Shown: positions 22,314-33,754 of the stretch, one piece after another
How the letters are laid out: each line of letters starts with the position of its first letter
Position numbering within the stretch: position 1 is the first letter of the stretch
NCBI GenBank assembly: GCA_025765615.1
Contig: JAIVFJ010000027.1
Span: 62,001 to 126,000 of the forward strand
Source: Zopfochytrium polystomum
Lineage: Eukaryota > Chytridiomycota > Chytridiomycetes > Chytridiales > Chytridiaceae
Reading direction: 5' to 3'
DNA length: 64,000 nucleotides
The notes under the pieces: generated by a model
What the model saw: the letters and a program-made list of their open reading frames with translations, nothing else
The model's database searches: none
Told to the model about the DNA's origin: nothing
Position numbers and translations under genes: made by a program

Positions 22314-23017
22314 ATGTCTCCAATCGAGTCGTCCGCCCCACAGTCTGACACGACCCAGGTCGCTGAACACCTTGCGAAAGTCTCTCTCGCATCAGTCGAT
22401 TCGAACGATCTCTTGCACGAAGAAGTGCTGTCGTATCCCGCACCCGCTTCAGCGCTAAGACATCGCGTCATCTGCATAGCCATCGATGGAACAGATCTTG
22501 CCGATTACGCACTGGAATACGCCCTTCAAAATGTTGTCAGCCCGCCCACACCTTCCGGTATGAAGGACGAGATCGTGCTTTTAAGTAAGGATGTTATTTA
22601 GTGCAAATGCCACGTTAGCTCAAGAACCGCAACACAGACTGTCGCCCAATCGAGTTTTTCATCCCAACGCCAGTAATCGCTGGTGACATTGGAATCCCTC
22701 TGTCGCCGACGCACCAAGACCGGGAAGCCCAAGAGCGCCTTGAAGAAGCGAGCAAGCTGCAGTCTCACGAGATTCTGCGGGCTGCCGGTCGGAAGGTCCT
22801 GGAAAGGCTTCCAGGGTCGGTGCTCTGTCGCGCGATCGCTTTGAGGGGGGACCCTCGAGAGGAAATTGCAGAAAAGGTGAAAGAACTCGGAGCAGATCTT
22901 TTGGTTGTAGGATCGCATGGGCGCGGACTGGTCGGGCGCATGTTTCTGGGATCTGTGAGTGACGCTCTTGTGCGCACCTGTGACGTTCCAGTGTTGGTGG
23001 CACGGAAGGTCAAATAG
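22314..23017 (+). CDS. Universal stress protein (UspA) domain protein
   Basis: Exon 1 starts at ATG 22314 (MSPIESSAPQSD). It reaches HRVICIAIDGTDLADYALEY, the first beta strand and helix of a Usp fold. An intron of about 50 nt follows (donor GTAAGG near 22585, acceptor ACACAG near 22637). Exon 2 runs CRPIEFFIPTPVIAGDIG onward to TAG 23017. The C-terminal DLLVVGSHGRGLVGRMFLGS followed by VSDALVRTCDVPVLVAR is the diagnostic ATP-binding G-2x-G-9x-G(S/T) region of Usp proteins. Length is about 218 residues with a short disordered N-terminal extension. Role in stress adaptation is inferred from the family. It lies tail-to-tail with the PP1 inhibitor gene, 161 bp apart. Confidence 0.9.
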
Positions 23018-23178
23018 ACCCACAAACGTCATTCCTGTATGTTTTGATGGCGCCTTTTTCAGCAGCCACGCTGTGGGCACGACGTCGGAAGGTAGTTTGG
23101 CAGGGAGACCGTGAAAGTGAGCGTCAAGAGCACCATCCACAAAAAATACAATTGCACACCTCGAGAGGAAGGGGGTAT

Positions 23179-24326
23179 CTAGATGAGCTGGAATGAATCG
23201 CCCTCCAGGGAAGTTGTGGGAAGTAATTGCACCCTTCCCTTTCCCTTCTCGCTGCCGTCGTGCGAAACCCCTTCCTCATCGCCAGAATAATCAACTTCGA
23301 TGTCATCGTACCCGTCCTCATCTTCCTCACCATCGTCGCCATCTTCCTCGTCATCCTCAACCGCGTCGGACGGCCGCACTCCAGGTACCCTGTTTTGCCG
23401 GCGAGTCGGCCATTGCACTCCCCTGCCCTCCTCTTCATCGCCGGAGTCATCCTCAGCCAACGCTCGACCCTTGGTTAAAGCTGCTCGCATATTGTAATGC
23501 TGCGCTCTCAGCTTGGCAAAGCGCTCGTGTTTTTCACGATCTCAATAAACTGTCAACACGGGAATTGCAGAGCGACGGGACGGCCCCTCACCTTCTTCTG
23601 TCAAGGCCGACTTCTCCTCTTCGTCTGTTGACTCCCAATCTGAACCACCTGATTTACGTCCCGACTCCGAGTCCGAAGAAAACAGCGACCCGGAAGAATG
23701 GTCGCGTCCTTTCGCTTTTCCCAGTGCGGCAGAGAGCTCCATCGGAGGGACGGATCCTAAAAAATGGTGTGCAGTTTATACAGTGAAAGCCGAAAGGCAA
23801 GTCCATTTACCACTAGTTCCACTGATTTCATCCGTATCGATATTGTAGTGAATGAAGGGAGTTTTCGGCTCTGTGATCTTGTCCTTGGCGTCCTTTTGCG
23901 CCTCTGTAATCATGAGGTTGTCCTCGTCCCACCTCAGTCTGTTGCAGTGATAAGTCGCAGCTCTCGGCGATATTGCAACAAATGCCATAAAAACCTGGTG
24001 GGCGGTGCACGATCACTCGAAGACTTGAGGATGCCCTTTTTAATAGGCTTGCTTGCTCCTACGCGCTGAGAAGCCGAAGAAGAAGCGGTGGGCAGATGCG
24101 GTCCAGAGTATGCGGCACGAGAGGAAGTGAGGCTGGACGAGGAGGAGGCGGGAGGTTGAATAGAAGAGGTTTGCAGGCTGGGTAGCGGGGGAGCAGGGCG
24201 TACCACTGCTGATGGTGCAGGTGGCAAAGAGCCCGCATGAACAAAGTTGACACCCGCGCTGGCTCTCGGTGTTGAGTCGACATGATCGTTAGCGTGGCGG
24301 CTGGGTGGCGAAGGGTGGGAGGACAT
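23179..24326 (-). CDS. GLC8: Protein phosphatase 1 inhibitor-2 homologue
   Basis: Four exons from ATG 24326 (MSSHPSPPSRHAND). The three conserved PP1-binding elements of inhibitor-2 appear in order. First is KPIKKGILKSSSD (KGILK motif, near 24030). Then, after an intron, comes LRWDEDNLMITEAQKDAKDK followed by ITEPKTPFIHYN (near 23945-23840). Finally, after two more introns, comes EKHERFAKLRAQHYNMRAAL (near 23550-23480), which matches the HYN-containing helix that occludes the PP1 active site. The C-terminus is strongly acidic (DDEEDGDDGEEDEDGYDD). A Ser/Asp-rich patch between them is a likely phosphorylation region. The protein should regulate type-1 phosphatase. Its start lies 80 bp from the divergent ATP synthase e gene. 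Confidence 0.9.
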
Positions 24327-24406
24327 CGCAATTTCGCTGAAAGGTGATGAAGGAGAAAAAGAGAAAGAAAAAAATCCGGTTCCCTCTGTCGTCCCTTTCC
24401 ACGCCC

Positions 24407-24857
24407 ATGGCCTCCATCGTCAACTCCGCCTCTCTCAACGTGAGTTTGATAGTCGTGGTACGCGTGGACGGGAGAACGTTGCTGCGAAGGACGCGAAGTT
24501 CGATCTGCAATCGTACACTGTATCCGTCAAGGATGGGATAGCCGATTGGTCGTCGATCATCTTTTTCCTTTAACCTTTCCACGTATGCTCCTTGATGTCT
24601 GACCAGCTCCCTCTCAATCGCGCCAGTATGCCCGCTGGGGTGCCCTTGTTGTGGGCGTCTGGTGGGGCTTCACCAAACAGCAGTCCCTGACTCGCTTTGT
24701 CAAAGAGAGGAACGAGGCTGAGGAAGCTAGGCACAACATTCAGCTCATCGAAGAAGGCAAGGTTGCTTTTGAAGCTGCGTACAACCGAGAACAAGCCGCG
24801 AAGGCTGCCAAGTTTGGAAGTGAGGCCACTTCATTTTCCCCGAACCCGTTCGATTGA
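24407..24857 (+). CDS. ATP21: Mitochondrial ATP synthase subunit e
   Basis: Exon 1 (24407-24439) encodes MASIVNSASLN. An intron of 187 nt has donor GTGAGT at 24440 and acceptor CCAG at 24626. Exon 2 continues YARWGALVVGVWWGFTKQQS and then a charged coiled coil (ERNEAEEARHNIQLIEEGK). Total is about 87 residues, the usual size for subunit e. The single N-terminal membrane helix contains the GxxxG motif (GVWWG) that drives F1Fo dimer formation in yeast Tim11/Atp21. The organisation of short N-terminus, GxxxG helix and coiled coil is diagnostic. The intron is unusually long for this window. Confidence 0.82.
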
Positions 24858-25182
24858 TTCTCGTTTGTCCTTGTTCTCCGCCTAGTCGTCATCGATTCGG
24901 ACTCGTACCGGTTCGATGGAGAGAAATGGATGAGCTTCGCTGTGGTAAGTCGCCATTGTATTCAGTGGTTCTCTCCTCATAACACATACAAAGGCGGAAA
25001 CCGAGGGCGAATCCGCGAAAGTGCCCAAGAAGTAATTTTCAGTAGGATGCAGCGAAAGCCATCTTCCAATACAAATATTGCTTCATCTCCTTTTTTGTGC
25101 GCGGGGCAGTTTGCGTGAAATTTTCTCTGGTATCGCGGGGCTATCATCCGGAGGCTTCTCGCTTTTCTGCGCTCTAAGTTTT
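24858..25182. other. 3' intergenic interval between convergent genes
   Basis: Holds the 3' ends of ATP synthase e (plus) and the kinesin gene (minus). No coding frame, RNA gene or repeat was identified. Confidence 0.4.
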
Positions 25183-28100
25183 CTAAGGGGTCGACTGGTT
25201 AGAATAAATGGATGGAATGTTCGCCCACCTCTTCTTCTTCGTTGGTTCGGTAGTGGGCTCAGCTGCGAACGTTGATTCAAATTCAACAGCAAGAACGGGG
25301 ACCTGGTCGACGTTTTCCTCCATCGACGGCAAGTTGTCTACGTGTGGGGCCTGCCCTTCTACCAACTTGAGGAACCTTCTTCCCAGTTTCACTGGTTTAG
25401 ACTTCGAGTGTTCCTCGAAAGTATAGTGTGAGTTGATAGGACCGACTGAGGTCGCCAAAGGCAATATCAAATCTTGATGGTCGTTACGATTTGAGTCCTG
25501 GCTTTCTTCTGTGGCTGGGGACGCAGCGCTGACGGAGGCAGTGACATTAATGACCGGGTCGGAGAGATTGAGGCTAACAGTGGTCGACGTTTCACTCTTC
25601 CGTTTCATCGATGTGGTTTGTGTCGAATTGTGACATCTCTGAGAATCTGTCTGCGAAGTTTGTTCGTGAACCAAACGAGGGTGCGATCCGACTTCAGTTG
25701 CGGTTTGACTCGCTTTTGAGTGCAATCGACTGACTGTTTGTGAAATGGCATCGCCCCTTTCTGGTTCATGCTGCGTTCCTCTATCTGTCGTAGAAGCCTC
25801 ACGAGGCGTTAGCAACCTGAATTCCGACGCTTTCGCCTTACAATGCGCTGGCTGCTTTCCCTCTCAGCGAGCAATTCCTCTAGGACCGCCACCTCGAAAT
25901 CTTTCGCCTCCAACTCTTCATGAAGAATAGCATAGCTTGCTTCATAGTCAGCAAGCTGGACCTCCAACTGGAGAAGTGTTCAACTTTAGGGCGTGTAACA
26001 TTCCAATATACCTGCGTGACTCGACCCAATGCCGTTATCAACTGCTCGCCCGCCTCTCCGGCATCGGTGCGATCCTCTGAACTGGCATCGAAACTGTGTG
26101 CGGATAGTACACATGCAACGCGAGGTACATGTCCGAAATTGGCATTGCTCTGCTGCACTGGCGGACATTGTCGTAGTAGAGCTTGGTACTCTTCCTTCCA
26201 TCTAAGTGCCTCCTCCTTCGCCTCATCGCGCTCTCTCTCTAGAGCCCTATTGCGAGCGGCAGCGATCATTAGATCACGTCGCGTGTCTGGTTGAGAAGAG
26301 CCAATGGTCAGTACACTTCGAGCGAATGGACAGGCGTCCACCGTCGTTCAATGGAATGGTTGCGGCAAGTTGCGTTGGAACGATCAAGCACATCTCCTTG
26401 CTCTTTTCAAGCACCTCGCGTGTTTGATTTTCGTTCGAAGGATCTACGTGAAGCAAGAACGTCTGCGTTTAAGTTAATAGAAACGCTGAGGCCTTGAAAT
26501 ACTTGCCAAATGAGCCTGTTGAATGTATGGACGTAACGCTGTGGTCAGCTGGCAACCCCGAAAGGGAATAATTCCCTACTCAAATTAATTCAATGACTCG
26601 AAAATGAGGAAACAAATGTTCCACCTCCGATTTCCCATTCTTCCCGCCAGAGATCGCACTGATACATCGACAAAGATTCTGCAACGATTGAGATGAGGGA
26701 GATATTCACATAATTGAATACCCACGAAGAGTCCGCGGTTTATTTTCGTTGCTTCTCGCAGCTGCAATCCCGCGGAAGAATTGGTGCTGTTTTCACTGCC
26801 GGCCAAGTCGGCCACCGCTAGCCTGCTGATTTTTGGTTTCTGGTGGATTCAGAAAGGAATTCATTGGGCCTATTAAACTCACACTGGAAACACCGTCAAA
26901 CTTCAAAACTTTTATCGTAACAAGCAGATGGCCTCGCGATGATGCTTGATTAACCCGCGTCGCTGCCACACTTCTTGAAACCACGGCTCTCTGAATCAAA
27001 CTCTCTCCTTCTTCGAAAGACTCGATTCTCATCTCACGTATTTCGTTTATGTACTTTTGGGGGTTGAGAAGTCAGAACGCGACCTGCAAGGTGGACCTAC
27101 CGGGTTGGAGTCCTTGTCGACGCGGAATTTGTGAGCGCGGCGAGCCGAGTTTTGCGAGCAGTCATCGAGAAGATCATAGCACTGGAAGTGGGTGAGTTAG
27201 ATCCGATTCTACAGCGATATTCGAACCCACACTGCCGTTGTATATCTAAGATTGATTGCTGTTAAACGAAACATTGAAAGGGTTTCTCGTACCTCAACGA
27301 AGGATATCCATACAGAGTAAGTACAAATTGGCTGGTTACAAACTTCTTTTGTGTGTTGGACCGCCCCAGCCGTCGTTCCGCTCCATCCATGGGGTGTTAC
27401 GTCCACTTTAGACAGCAACCCATCGGCCTTCCGCAAGATACTTGCCAAAGCCCTTCCCAAGATTCCATCGCATCCAAGGGAGTAGGTTTTGCCACTTCCG
27501 CTCGGCCCGAAGGCGAGGATCAGTTCGTCTGTGTGCTCAGTAAAAACGCGCTCAACAACAGGAAGCGCAACCTCGACGAATACTGTTTGATGTTCAGTGG
27601 TGAGCTTTTTGAGCCCGAAATGTTTACCTTCCTCCTGATCGACAGATTCTTCGAAGACTCGAGAAAAAAAGTACTGCTTTTGCCTCACTCGTTCGCCTGC
27701 CCCACATATAGTTTGTGTTTTCTGTCTGAACAGGACCTCATTTGACGTCACGACTTTTAGGAATTTTGGTCCGATGGACGGCTTGCAGCGCAAAAAGACG
27801 CGGACTTGAGAGGGTATCTTTGACGGATTTGATGATGCGGGTAGGTCGATCACCCTGGAGGCATCTGCTTGACTCTGTTCGCAGCCGTTCTTGCGCGAGT
27901 CTTCTGGGATTCGACCGTTTATCGCCAATAAACTCTGTGGCAGCGGATCGCAATCGACAAACTCGTCCGAGTCTGACATCTGAGAATCATCATCGCCACC
28001 TTCATTGGAATCTTGCTTTCCAAGGAGCGAAGCAGGCCCTTCAGTGTCGCTCCCGGTGGCGCAGATAAGCCGCGGTCTAAGCACAGATGCGGTCGTCGAG

Positions 28101-28219
28101 AGTGGCTCAATCCGATTGGAAACTGCTGTTTGCTTCTTGGAGCCGGTCCAGAGGGGAAGCATTGACCCAATAGCCTTCAATGGCGTGTACAGATATCTGG
28201 CGGGGCCGTTGTCGGACAT
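25183..28219 (-). CDS. Kinesin-6-like motor protein
   Basis: Start chosen at ATG 28219 (MSDNGPARYLYTPLK); a further upstream in-frame extension is hydrophobic and unlikely. After a ~130-residue disordered N-terminus the motor begins (QVRVFLRCKP). It has P-loop AFGPSGSGKTYSLG followed by GILGRALASI (the GILPRSL region of kinesin-6), YDLLDD, switch I NQASSRGH, switch II VADLAGSEN, and LREATKINRGL. A later exon gives HVDPSNENQTREVLEKSKEM, equivalent to the motor end and neck region. A coiled-coil exon (ALERERDEAKEEALRWKEEY) and a Ser/Thr-rich tail ending at 25183 follow. About eight exons are inferred. The intron near 25790-25830 is ambiguous (35 or ~57 nt). Kinesin-6 motors act in the central spindle and cytokinesis; that role is inferred from family resemblance only. 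Confidence 0.82.
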
Positions 28220-28780
28220 GATTGTTCGTGAAACGCGTCCTCGCCTCCCAAAGCAAATGGCAAAATAAAAAAAAACCACAATAAACATTTCAGTGTCGAA
28301 GATTTTCGGCTCCGCCCTGCTTTTGAAGTCTCTCGTTGCCCTTCAAACACGCCAGCCTCAGTCACCATCACTGTAAACCGGTCAAGATCTGAGGTGCAGG
28401 TCGCGCGATTCATTAAGGCAAACCCCGCATCTAGCAGCTTCTATGAACCGCTTTTTGGGTCATCGTCGCCACACAGGTCGAAAGTAAAACAATTACGTTA
28501 CCCGGAAACTCTCAACAAAGCAACTGATCACTCTCACTTTTTTTCTCAGAAGGTTTACACTAGGGTCTAACACGAATAGAATTGTGTCAATGTGAGACCA
28601 CCCTGGGGTCTCAGTTATAAAGTCTAGGTATTTTATTTGCAAAAACAAGTTTACCTGTCATAAAACTGCAAGGATCAGGCCGGGTTGGGGGACTCCAAGG
28701 ATTTGTGGTGGATGCTGCAAGTCAGGGGGGTTGTTTCTCTTTTCCTCTATTTCTTAAATCTGATTTAATACATAGCCCCT
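28220..28780. other. Upstream region of the kinesin gene
   Basis: Gene-free DNA between the kinesin start and a repeat-rich tract. A minus-strand frame (28177-28413) overlaps the kinesin 5' region but has no recognisable domain. Presumed promoter at the kinesin end. Confidence 0.35.
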
Positions 28781-28789
28781 TCAAATCCA

Positions 28790-29090
28790 TGGTCGTGCGT
28801 GAGGTTGTGCTCAGTGGCACACACCCAGGTGAATACATAGTCCCATTGGGGGCTCCTCTTAAGGGGCCAAAGGTGTTGGCTCCACCACTGACTGAGTGAC
28901 ACTGCTGGCTCTGTGTTGGAGTGGGGATCATCTGAACGTGAGCCTTCGACCTACCTTCCGTGTGGGGGAGGTTGGCTGCCAGTGGCCGCCGCTGCCTCTC
29001 GCCGCCTCCCCCTCCTCCCCCACAAGGCCTCGGTTCTGCTGTCGTGAGAGTAAGATGTGAGTATGTGGCCACCACACTTGTCAATCCGAG
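28790..29090 (-). repeat. Dispersed repeat, copy 2
   Basis: Inverted, diverged relative of 6680-7060. It shares the TCCAACACAGAGCCAGCAG word (about 28902-28920 on the minus strand) and the flanking GGCCCCTT and GGAGCCCCC blocks. It also has a C-rich stretch (CCGCCTCCCCCTCCTCCCCC near 29010). No protein is supported. Confidence 0.45.
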
Positions 29091-29344
29091 TAAACAGCGA
29101 TGGCGCAGTCAAGTGCCAACACAAAGCGGGCGGCTTCAACAAGACGCCGTGGTGGTTGTCTGCAGCTACCACAAAATGTTAGCCCAGTGGGACCAGACAT
29201 TTTTCAGAGGGACCTTTGGTCGCGATCTCGGCAACGCCACCACCATCACCTTCGCCCCAATCGCGGCTTGCGTCTGCGATCTCACGACATAGCGGTGGTG
29301 TTGGCGGAAAATTCGCTGAGGGTCGAAGGTTGTTGTTGTGATCA

Positions 29345-29640
29345 ATTCAATTTTTTTGCTTGCAGCAGAGGTGCTGAGGCACTGACGCCGCTCTTCCCTC
29401 AATTTCTAGATTATTTGGCTACTTTGGCAGCGACTTCGTTGCTGCCAAAGCAGATTGAAACACAGGTGTGGATTTGCGATTTTCGTGGCTTCAAGGTTTT
29501 CCTTTTCGTGTTTTTCAGTTTTTGTTATTGTTTATTTTTCCTTTCTTTTTTTTTTCACCTTTTCTCCAAGAAATCTCTTGTGAGAAACAGGTGAGGATTG
29601 CCCCAACCCAAACACCGCCTTCCTTGTTGAAAACATGTTT
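29345..29640 (+). repeat. Inverted repeat, left arm (gag-like fragment)
   Basis: This ~290-bp block matches, in inverted orientation, about 32170-32465. Both arms can be read as a peptide with the conserved core LFPQFLDYLA followed by LPKQ.ET. Both then run into a T-rich stretch and CACCTTTTCTCCAAGAA, then TCTTGTGAGAAACAGGTGAG. The arms flank the gypsy pol remnant. They may be two gag-start fragments of the same element family inserted in opposite orientations. Confidence 0.55.
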
Positions 29641-29746
29641 GAATTGAGCTGAACCTTCAAGGATTTTCTTTGAGAGGAGGAGTACACCTATTTGAAACAG
29701 CGTCTGAAACCTTATTGCAAGGCCTTCTCTTCTCATCTGCGAGAGA

Positions 29747-31070
29747 TTGGGCGTACTCAAGATGAACTCTTCCCAGCAGTTCAAATCCACGTTAAGCCTC
29801 ACATACTGTGGAATATCAGGATCACCCTGCTCCCCTCTTTTGTTTGCTCCTCTCATTGCGATTCTGCGTGAAGGGATGAGTTATGGGATGTCGCAGTTCA
29901 CAGATGGGCCGTACACAGCGCCTTGGATGGTCGTTCCCAAGCCTAACAGTGGCGTACACTTCATTCAAGATTTGTGTCCTTTGAATGCTGTGGTTACTTG
30001 AGAGGCCAAACACACCTCAACCCCTTGCCCAGTTTACCATGGAGGTTGCTGGCGCTCTTTTTATTTTGAACTGGAAAATATTTCCCTCTTTGATCAAATC
30101 ACTGTTCATCCTGAGGATAGGAAGATGACTGCTGTTCGAACACCAATTGTTCAGATTTCAACTGTTCGTCTTCCTCAGGGCTATACCAACTCTCCAGCGC
30201 AGCTCAGGATTTCCAACATCGTTTTCTACCAGCAAAATAGCACATTTCCTTTTGTTGATGATATCATTGAGCATTCTGGAGTTCCTGGAGATGAGGTTGA
30301 GTAGCCCATCTCTGGAGTTCAGGTCTTTGTCATTAAGCATGCCGACAATTTGAGTCTGTTGACATGCCATTCATTCTGGGATACTTTGCACATTGGTCAA
30401 GGCAACCTTGAGACGGCTGTTCCAGAGACGCTCGCCACTGGTGCTGTCATACAGGCGAAAGGTCAAGAAGTCAATCCAAAGAAAGCCAAAGCTGTTGTCA
30501 AATGGGCCGTTCCCAAAACTGTCTCTAAATTACGCAGTTTCATTGGCTTGACCCAGCAGTTCTGCATTTGGATATCCCTCTTCTCTTTGATCATTGAGCC
30601 TTTGACTCGGCTTTTGCAGAAGGATCATCAGTGGCGCTGGGAAGCTGAGCAGCAATTCGCTTTCGAGAAGGTGAAAGAGTTGGTGGTTTGTCCTCCTGCT
30701 CTTCGAAGTCCAGATTATTCAGACTTGGAAATTTGGCCTTTCATTCTCACCTGCGATGCAAGTTAGCGAGGCGAAGGAGCTTATTGCAGGAGAATGTTCA
30801 GGATGATGATACACTATTGCGTATTACCATGGGACTCTGAATGGTTATGAATTGAATTATCTGTTGGTCAAGCTTGAGTTCCTTGCAGTGGTGCGGAACT
30901 TGAGGCAGATTTATTACTTGGTTGTAGGAGCCCCTCGCATCATTGTTGAGACAGATGCAACTGGTTTGAAGGGCTTGCTGAATAACTCTCAGATTGCTGA
31001 CGCTGTGAACAGATTTTCCTGCCACTGGTGAAACTTGCGTCTCACACGGCAAGGCCTTGTAAGGCACCCT
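29747..31070 (+). pseudogene. Ty3/gypsy-type pol remnant (reverse transcriptase and RNase H)
   Basis: Several consecutive frames, broken by stops and shifts, reproduce a retrotransposon pol order. RT fingers: EGMSYGMSQFTDGPYTAPW then VVPKPNSGVHFIQDLCPLNA. Then LFDQITVHPEDRKMTAVRTP, RLPQGYTNSPAQ, and the catalytic box as FVDDI (about 30255). Then the connection domain GQEVNPKKAKAVVKWAVPKT with LRSFIGLTQQFC, and an RNase H part with ILTCDAS and ELNYLLVKLEFLAVVRNLRQ. No integrase, protease or intact gag is present. At least four breaks make it non-functional. Confidence 0.85.
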
Positions 31071-31597
31071 TGTCACAGGTGAGGGGAGTTGTTCTTGTTC
31101 TGTCTTTGGTCAGCTGTCCGTTCAGTCCAAGTGAGTAGGCAGCCCTTGCTCAAGAGGGTTAAGCCACCCACCACAGGACACACAAGACCTCCCCTTGTGC
31201 AGATTCCGCAAGTGACAAAGCTACTCCCACCTATGGCCATTCTGCAGCAAGTAGTAGAATGTCAGCCCTCAACAGCAATCACTCCCACTACATGTGAAGA
31301 AAAAAGGAAGGTAGGACAGGTACAAATAAGGAAAGAGGGTAAATGAAAAGGTGGGAGTGAAAGGTTGGAACCTGATACAGAGAGGGACTGTTGAGCAAGG
31401 TTTACACTACTCTGCCCCTAGTTGGACAGAGCAAACCACAGAAATGAACAAAAGGACACCAACTAATTCAGCCGAATGCCAGAACCTGAATAACCACCAC
31501 AGTAAATGTTGGGCAGGAAGAAGAAGATATTCTGAATGCCGGAAAATACCTTCAAAGAAAACATCAAAGTTAAAAACCTCTCAAAATAATTAAGGAT

Positions 31598-31620
31598 AAG
31601 GGAGGGAGAGAGAGAGGGAG

Positions 31621-31677
<57 letters not shown>
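31598..31677 (+). repeat. GA microsatellite
   Basis: Nearly pure GA dinucleotide tract (about 25 uninterrupted units) preceded by GGGAGGGAGAGAGA and an A7 interruption. It produces spurious Leu/Ser repeat frames on the minus strand. Confidence 0.95.
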
Positions 31678-31679
<2 letters not shown>

Positions 31680-31689
31680 CTGAAATGGC

Positions 31690-32135
31690 GCTGCACAAGC
31701 AGCTGACGGCTGCGAGTGGAGCGCGTCGAAATTGTTTATGCTGCTGAATTGTCAAAAACGTCGGAGGTCCAATTTCGTGATGGCGGCAAAGTCGCCACAA
31801 TCGTGGCCGGAGGCCGCAATTGCTGCGGAATGGTTTGAAGGCGGCGAGATTGAAGTCGAAAATCGCGGCCTTTGGCCGCGATTGCGGCAAGTGGTGCTGA
31901 AGAATTTGAAGGCGGGAGCTAAGCCGCCGCAATCGCAGCGAGATCGCGGCTGAAATCGCGGCCTTTGGCCGCGATTGCGGCGGAAAACCCGAGGCAGAAT
32001 TTGAAGGCAGTGGCAAGGTCGCGGCCTGCCGCCGCGAGGTCGGTAGAGGTGAAATTGAAGGTGAGATCGCAGCTAAAGGCCGCGACAGATCCAGTTATGG
32101 CGGCGGCGCGATTGCGGCCTTCGGCTGCACTTGGG
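31690..32135. repeat. GC-rich palindromic minisatellite
   Basis: Degenerate reiteration of a unit containing GCGGCCTTTGGCCGCGATTG (seen near 31865 and 31959), with related GGCCGGAGGCCGC, GGCCTGCCGCCGCGAGG and GCGATTGCGGCCTTCGGC words. Each unit is itself nearly palindromic. Base composition is far more GC-rich than its neighbours. Open frames across it are Ala/Arg artefacts. Confidence 0.6.
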
Positions 32136-32169
32136 GGGTGGATAGGTATGGGATCGCTCACGAGCGCTT

Positions 32170-32465
32170 CGCGCTCACGAAGGAGTGTTTGGGATTGGGG
32201 ACAATCCTCACCTGTTTCTCACAAGAGACTTCTTGGAGAAAAGGTGAAAAAAGAAAGAAAGTTAATAAAAACCGTAAAAACACGAAAAGAAAAAACTCGA
32301 AGACATCTGACATGAATCCACACAAGTGAGTTTCAACCAGCGTTTCAACCTGCTTTGGCAGCGGCTTCGTCGCTACCAAAGCAGCCAAATAATCCAGAAA
32401 CTGAGGAAAGAGCAGCTTTGGTACCTTAGGCACCTCTGCCGCAAGCGAAAATTTGGAACAATTGC
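32170..32465 (-). repeat. Inverted repeat, right arm (gag-like fragment)
   Basis: Reverse-complement relative of 29345-29640. On the minus strand it reads LFPQFLDYLAALVATKPLPK, then a T-rich spacer, then the CTCTTGTGAGAAACAGGTGAG block. It closes the 3.1-kb unit that contains the pol remnant, the microsatellite and the minisatellite. Confidence 0.55.
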
Positions 32466-32694
32466 AACGACGCCCCACGACCCCCAGCAATGACATTTTT
32501 TTTTTTATATTGTTCCAGCCCTGAAGGGCCGACAGGAAGAGAAAGCGCCATCAATGGTGAACTGTTATAGACTACGTCCAGGTTTCACCTCGGCAAACCC
32601 ACCCCATGCACTACGGACTTACAGGGTTGTCAGGCATCTCCACCGCACCACTCCTTGTGATTCAAGACTGTACTCTTTCTTGTTGCCTTCAACA

Positions 32695-32785
32695 GCTGGC
32701 GTTGTGACTTGAACCCTGGGCCCTTGAGTGACAAATACCCAGACCCCCATGCTTTCCCAGCTAGGCTCTTGTGAGGGGCACCTCC
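32695..32785 (-). repeat. tRNA-derived fragment
   Basis: On the minus strand an A-box-like CTAGCTGGGAAAGC and a B-box-like GGTTCAAGTCA occur at tRNA-like spacing, without pairable acceptor arms. A second such degenerate module (TAGTGAAGTGGTAAC with GGTTCAATTCC) lies at about 33605-33665 on the minus strand. Both are interpreted as SINE or tRNA-pseudogene remnants. Confidence 0.35.
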
Positions 32786-32885
32786 AGCAATGACAACGCA
32801 ACCATACTTTGATGGCTTGCATATTACCTCTAGGGCCAGATCCCAGGGTCAAAAAAGTGTGTACAGCCTCACAGCAAACTCAAGG

Positions 32886-33590
32886 AACTCTGAATTTGAT
32901 TCGATTGCGTTGTTCGAAGTGAAGTGAAGTTTTGATCAATTTAAAGAGAGATCCAACACGAACAGAGTCATTTTTAAAGTTCGATGCTGATCTCCATCCC
33001 CGTTTATTTTTCGGCGCAAAATCCAATTTTTCTGCCGCAAGCAATATTTATGTGGGAAAAAATGGAATGCTTTGGTGGATTGCTATAAAATGCATTTCGT
33101 GTCCCAGAGCAAACATTTTGAACGTGTCAAGAGCCACAACAGCTGTGCCTGGAATACTTTATTGTTTTTTAGCGGAATTCGAGGCTTCACATCAAAGTGG
33201 TTGGCGAAAGCTGGAAAATGGAATAAAAAAGGTTATAGCAAACTGTCATAATTGTTAGGCGGAACTGACTGTTTAGTGGTAAGGTTTAAAATCGATACGG
33301 CGACACTGCTAATTGTCGCAATTTATATCGTGGCACTGCATTTTGCAATACGCGATGATATGGGAAGAAGCGTGAAAAATCGACGGAGCTATCGCGAGAT
33401 TATTGCATATAACAGGCGATACATGCGAAATTATCCACGCCAGAATAAATTGGATTTCGTGGAAAGAAAATGGAGCCTGGAAATCCGTTCTGCCAGCCAC
33501 CGTCACTTGTTCTTGGAATGTCGCATTGTAAGCAGCGTTTCTGGCAGACGGTCCGGTGGTTTGGGCATCCTGCCTTTTGCGTAACGTTGG
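32886..33590 (+). other. Unassigned sequence with transposon-end motif
   Basis: Two consecutive open frames (32932-33258 and 33252-33584) contain peptides such as GWRKLENGIKKVIANCHNC and YREIIAYNRRYMRNYPRQNK but no recognisable domain. The TTAGGCGGAACTGACT motif shared with the 17831 palindrome lies at 33255, at the junction of the two frames. Possibly a DNA-transposon fragment. Confidence 0.3.
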
Positions 33591-33754
33591 GCTAATCTTC
33601 CGATATAGGAATTGAACCCCCCACACAATAACGGAAGGCAGAACGGTTACCACTTCACTAAACGATACAATGTCGGGGTTAGGTAATTTATTGTCATATT
33701 GTATCGATTTGAAACGTTAGTAGCAAGAAACCAACTATTGAAGCGGGCTGTTTA

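Noticed and set aside
22598..23140. 180-codon minus-strand frame over the Usp gene
   Set aside because: Antisense shadow of the second Usp exon, which has clear family motifs.
31463..32016. Long Ser/Leu-repeat frames over the GA tract
   Set aside because: Produced by translation of the dinucleotide repeat.
33605..33665. tRNA gene on the minus strand
   Set aside because: B box fits but acceptor and T arms fail to pair and no anticodon loop could be defined.
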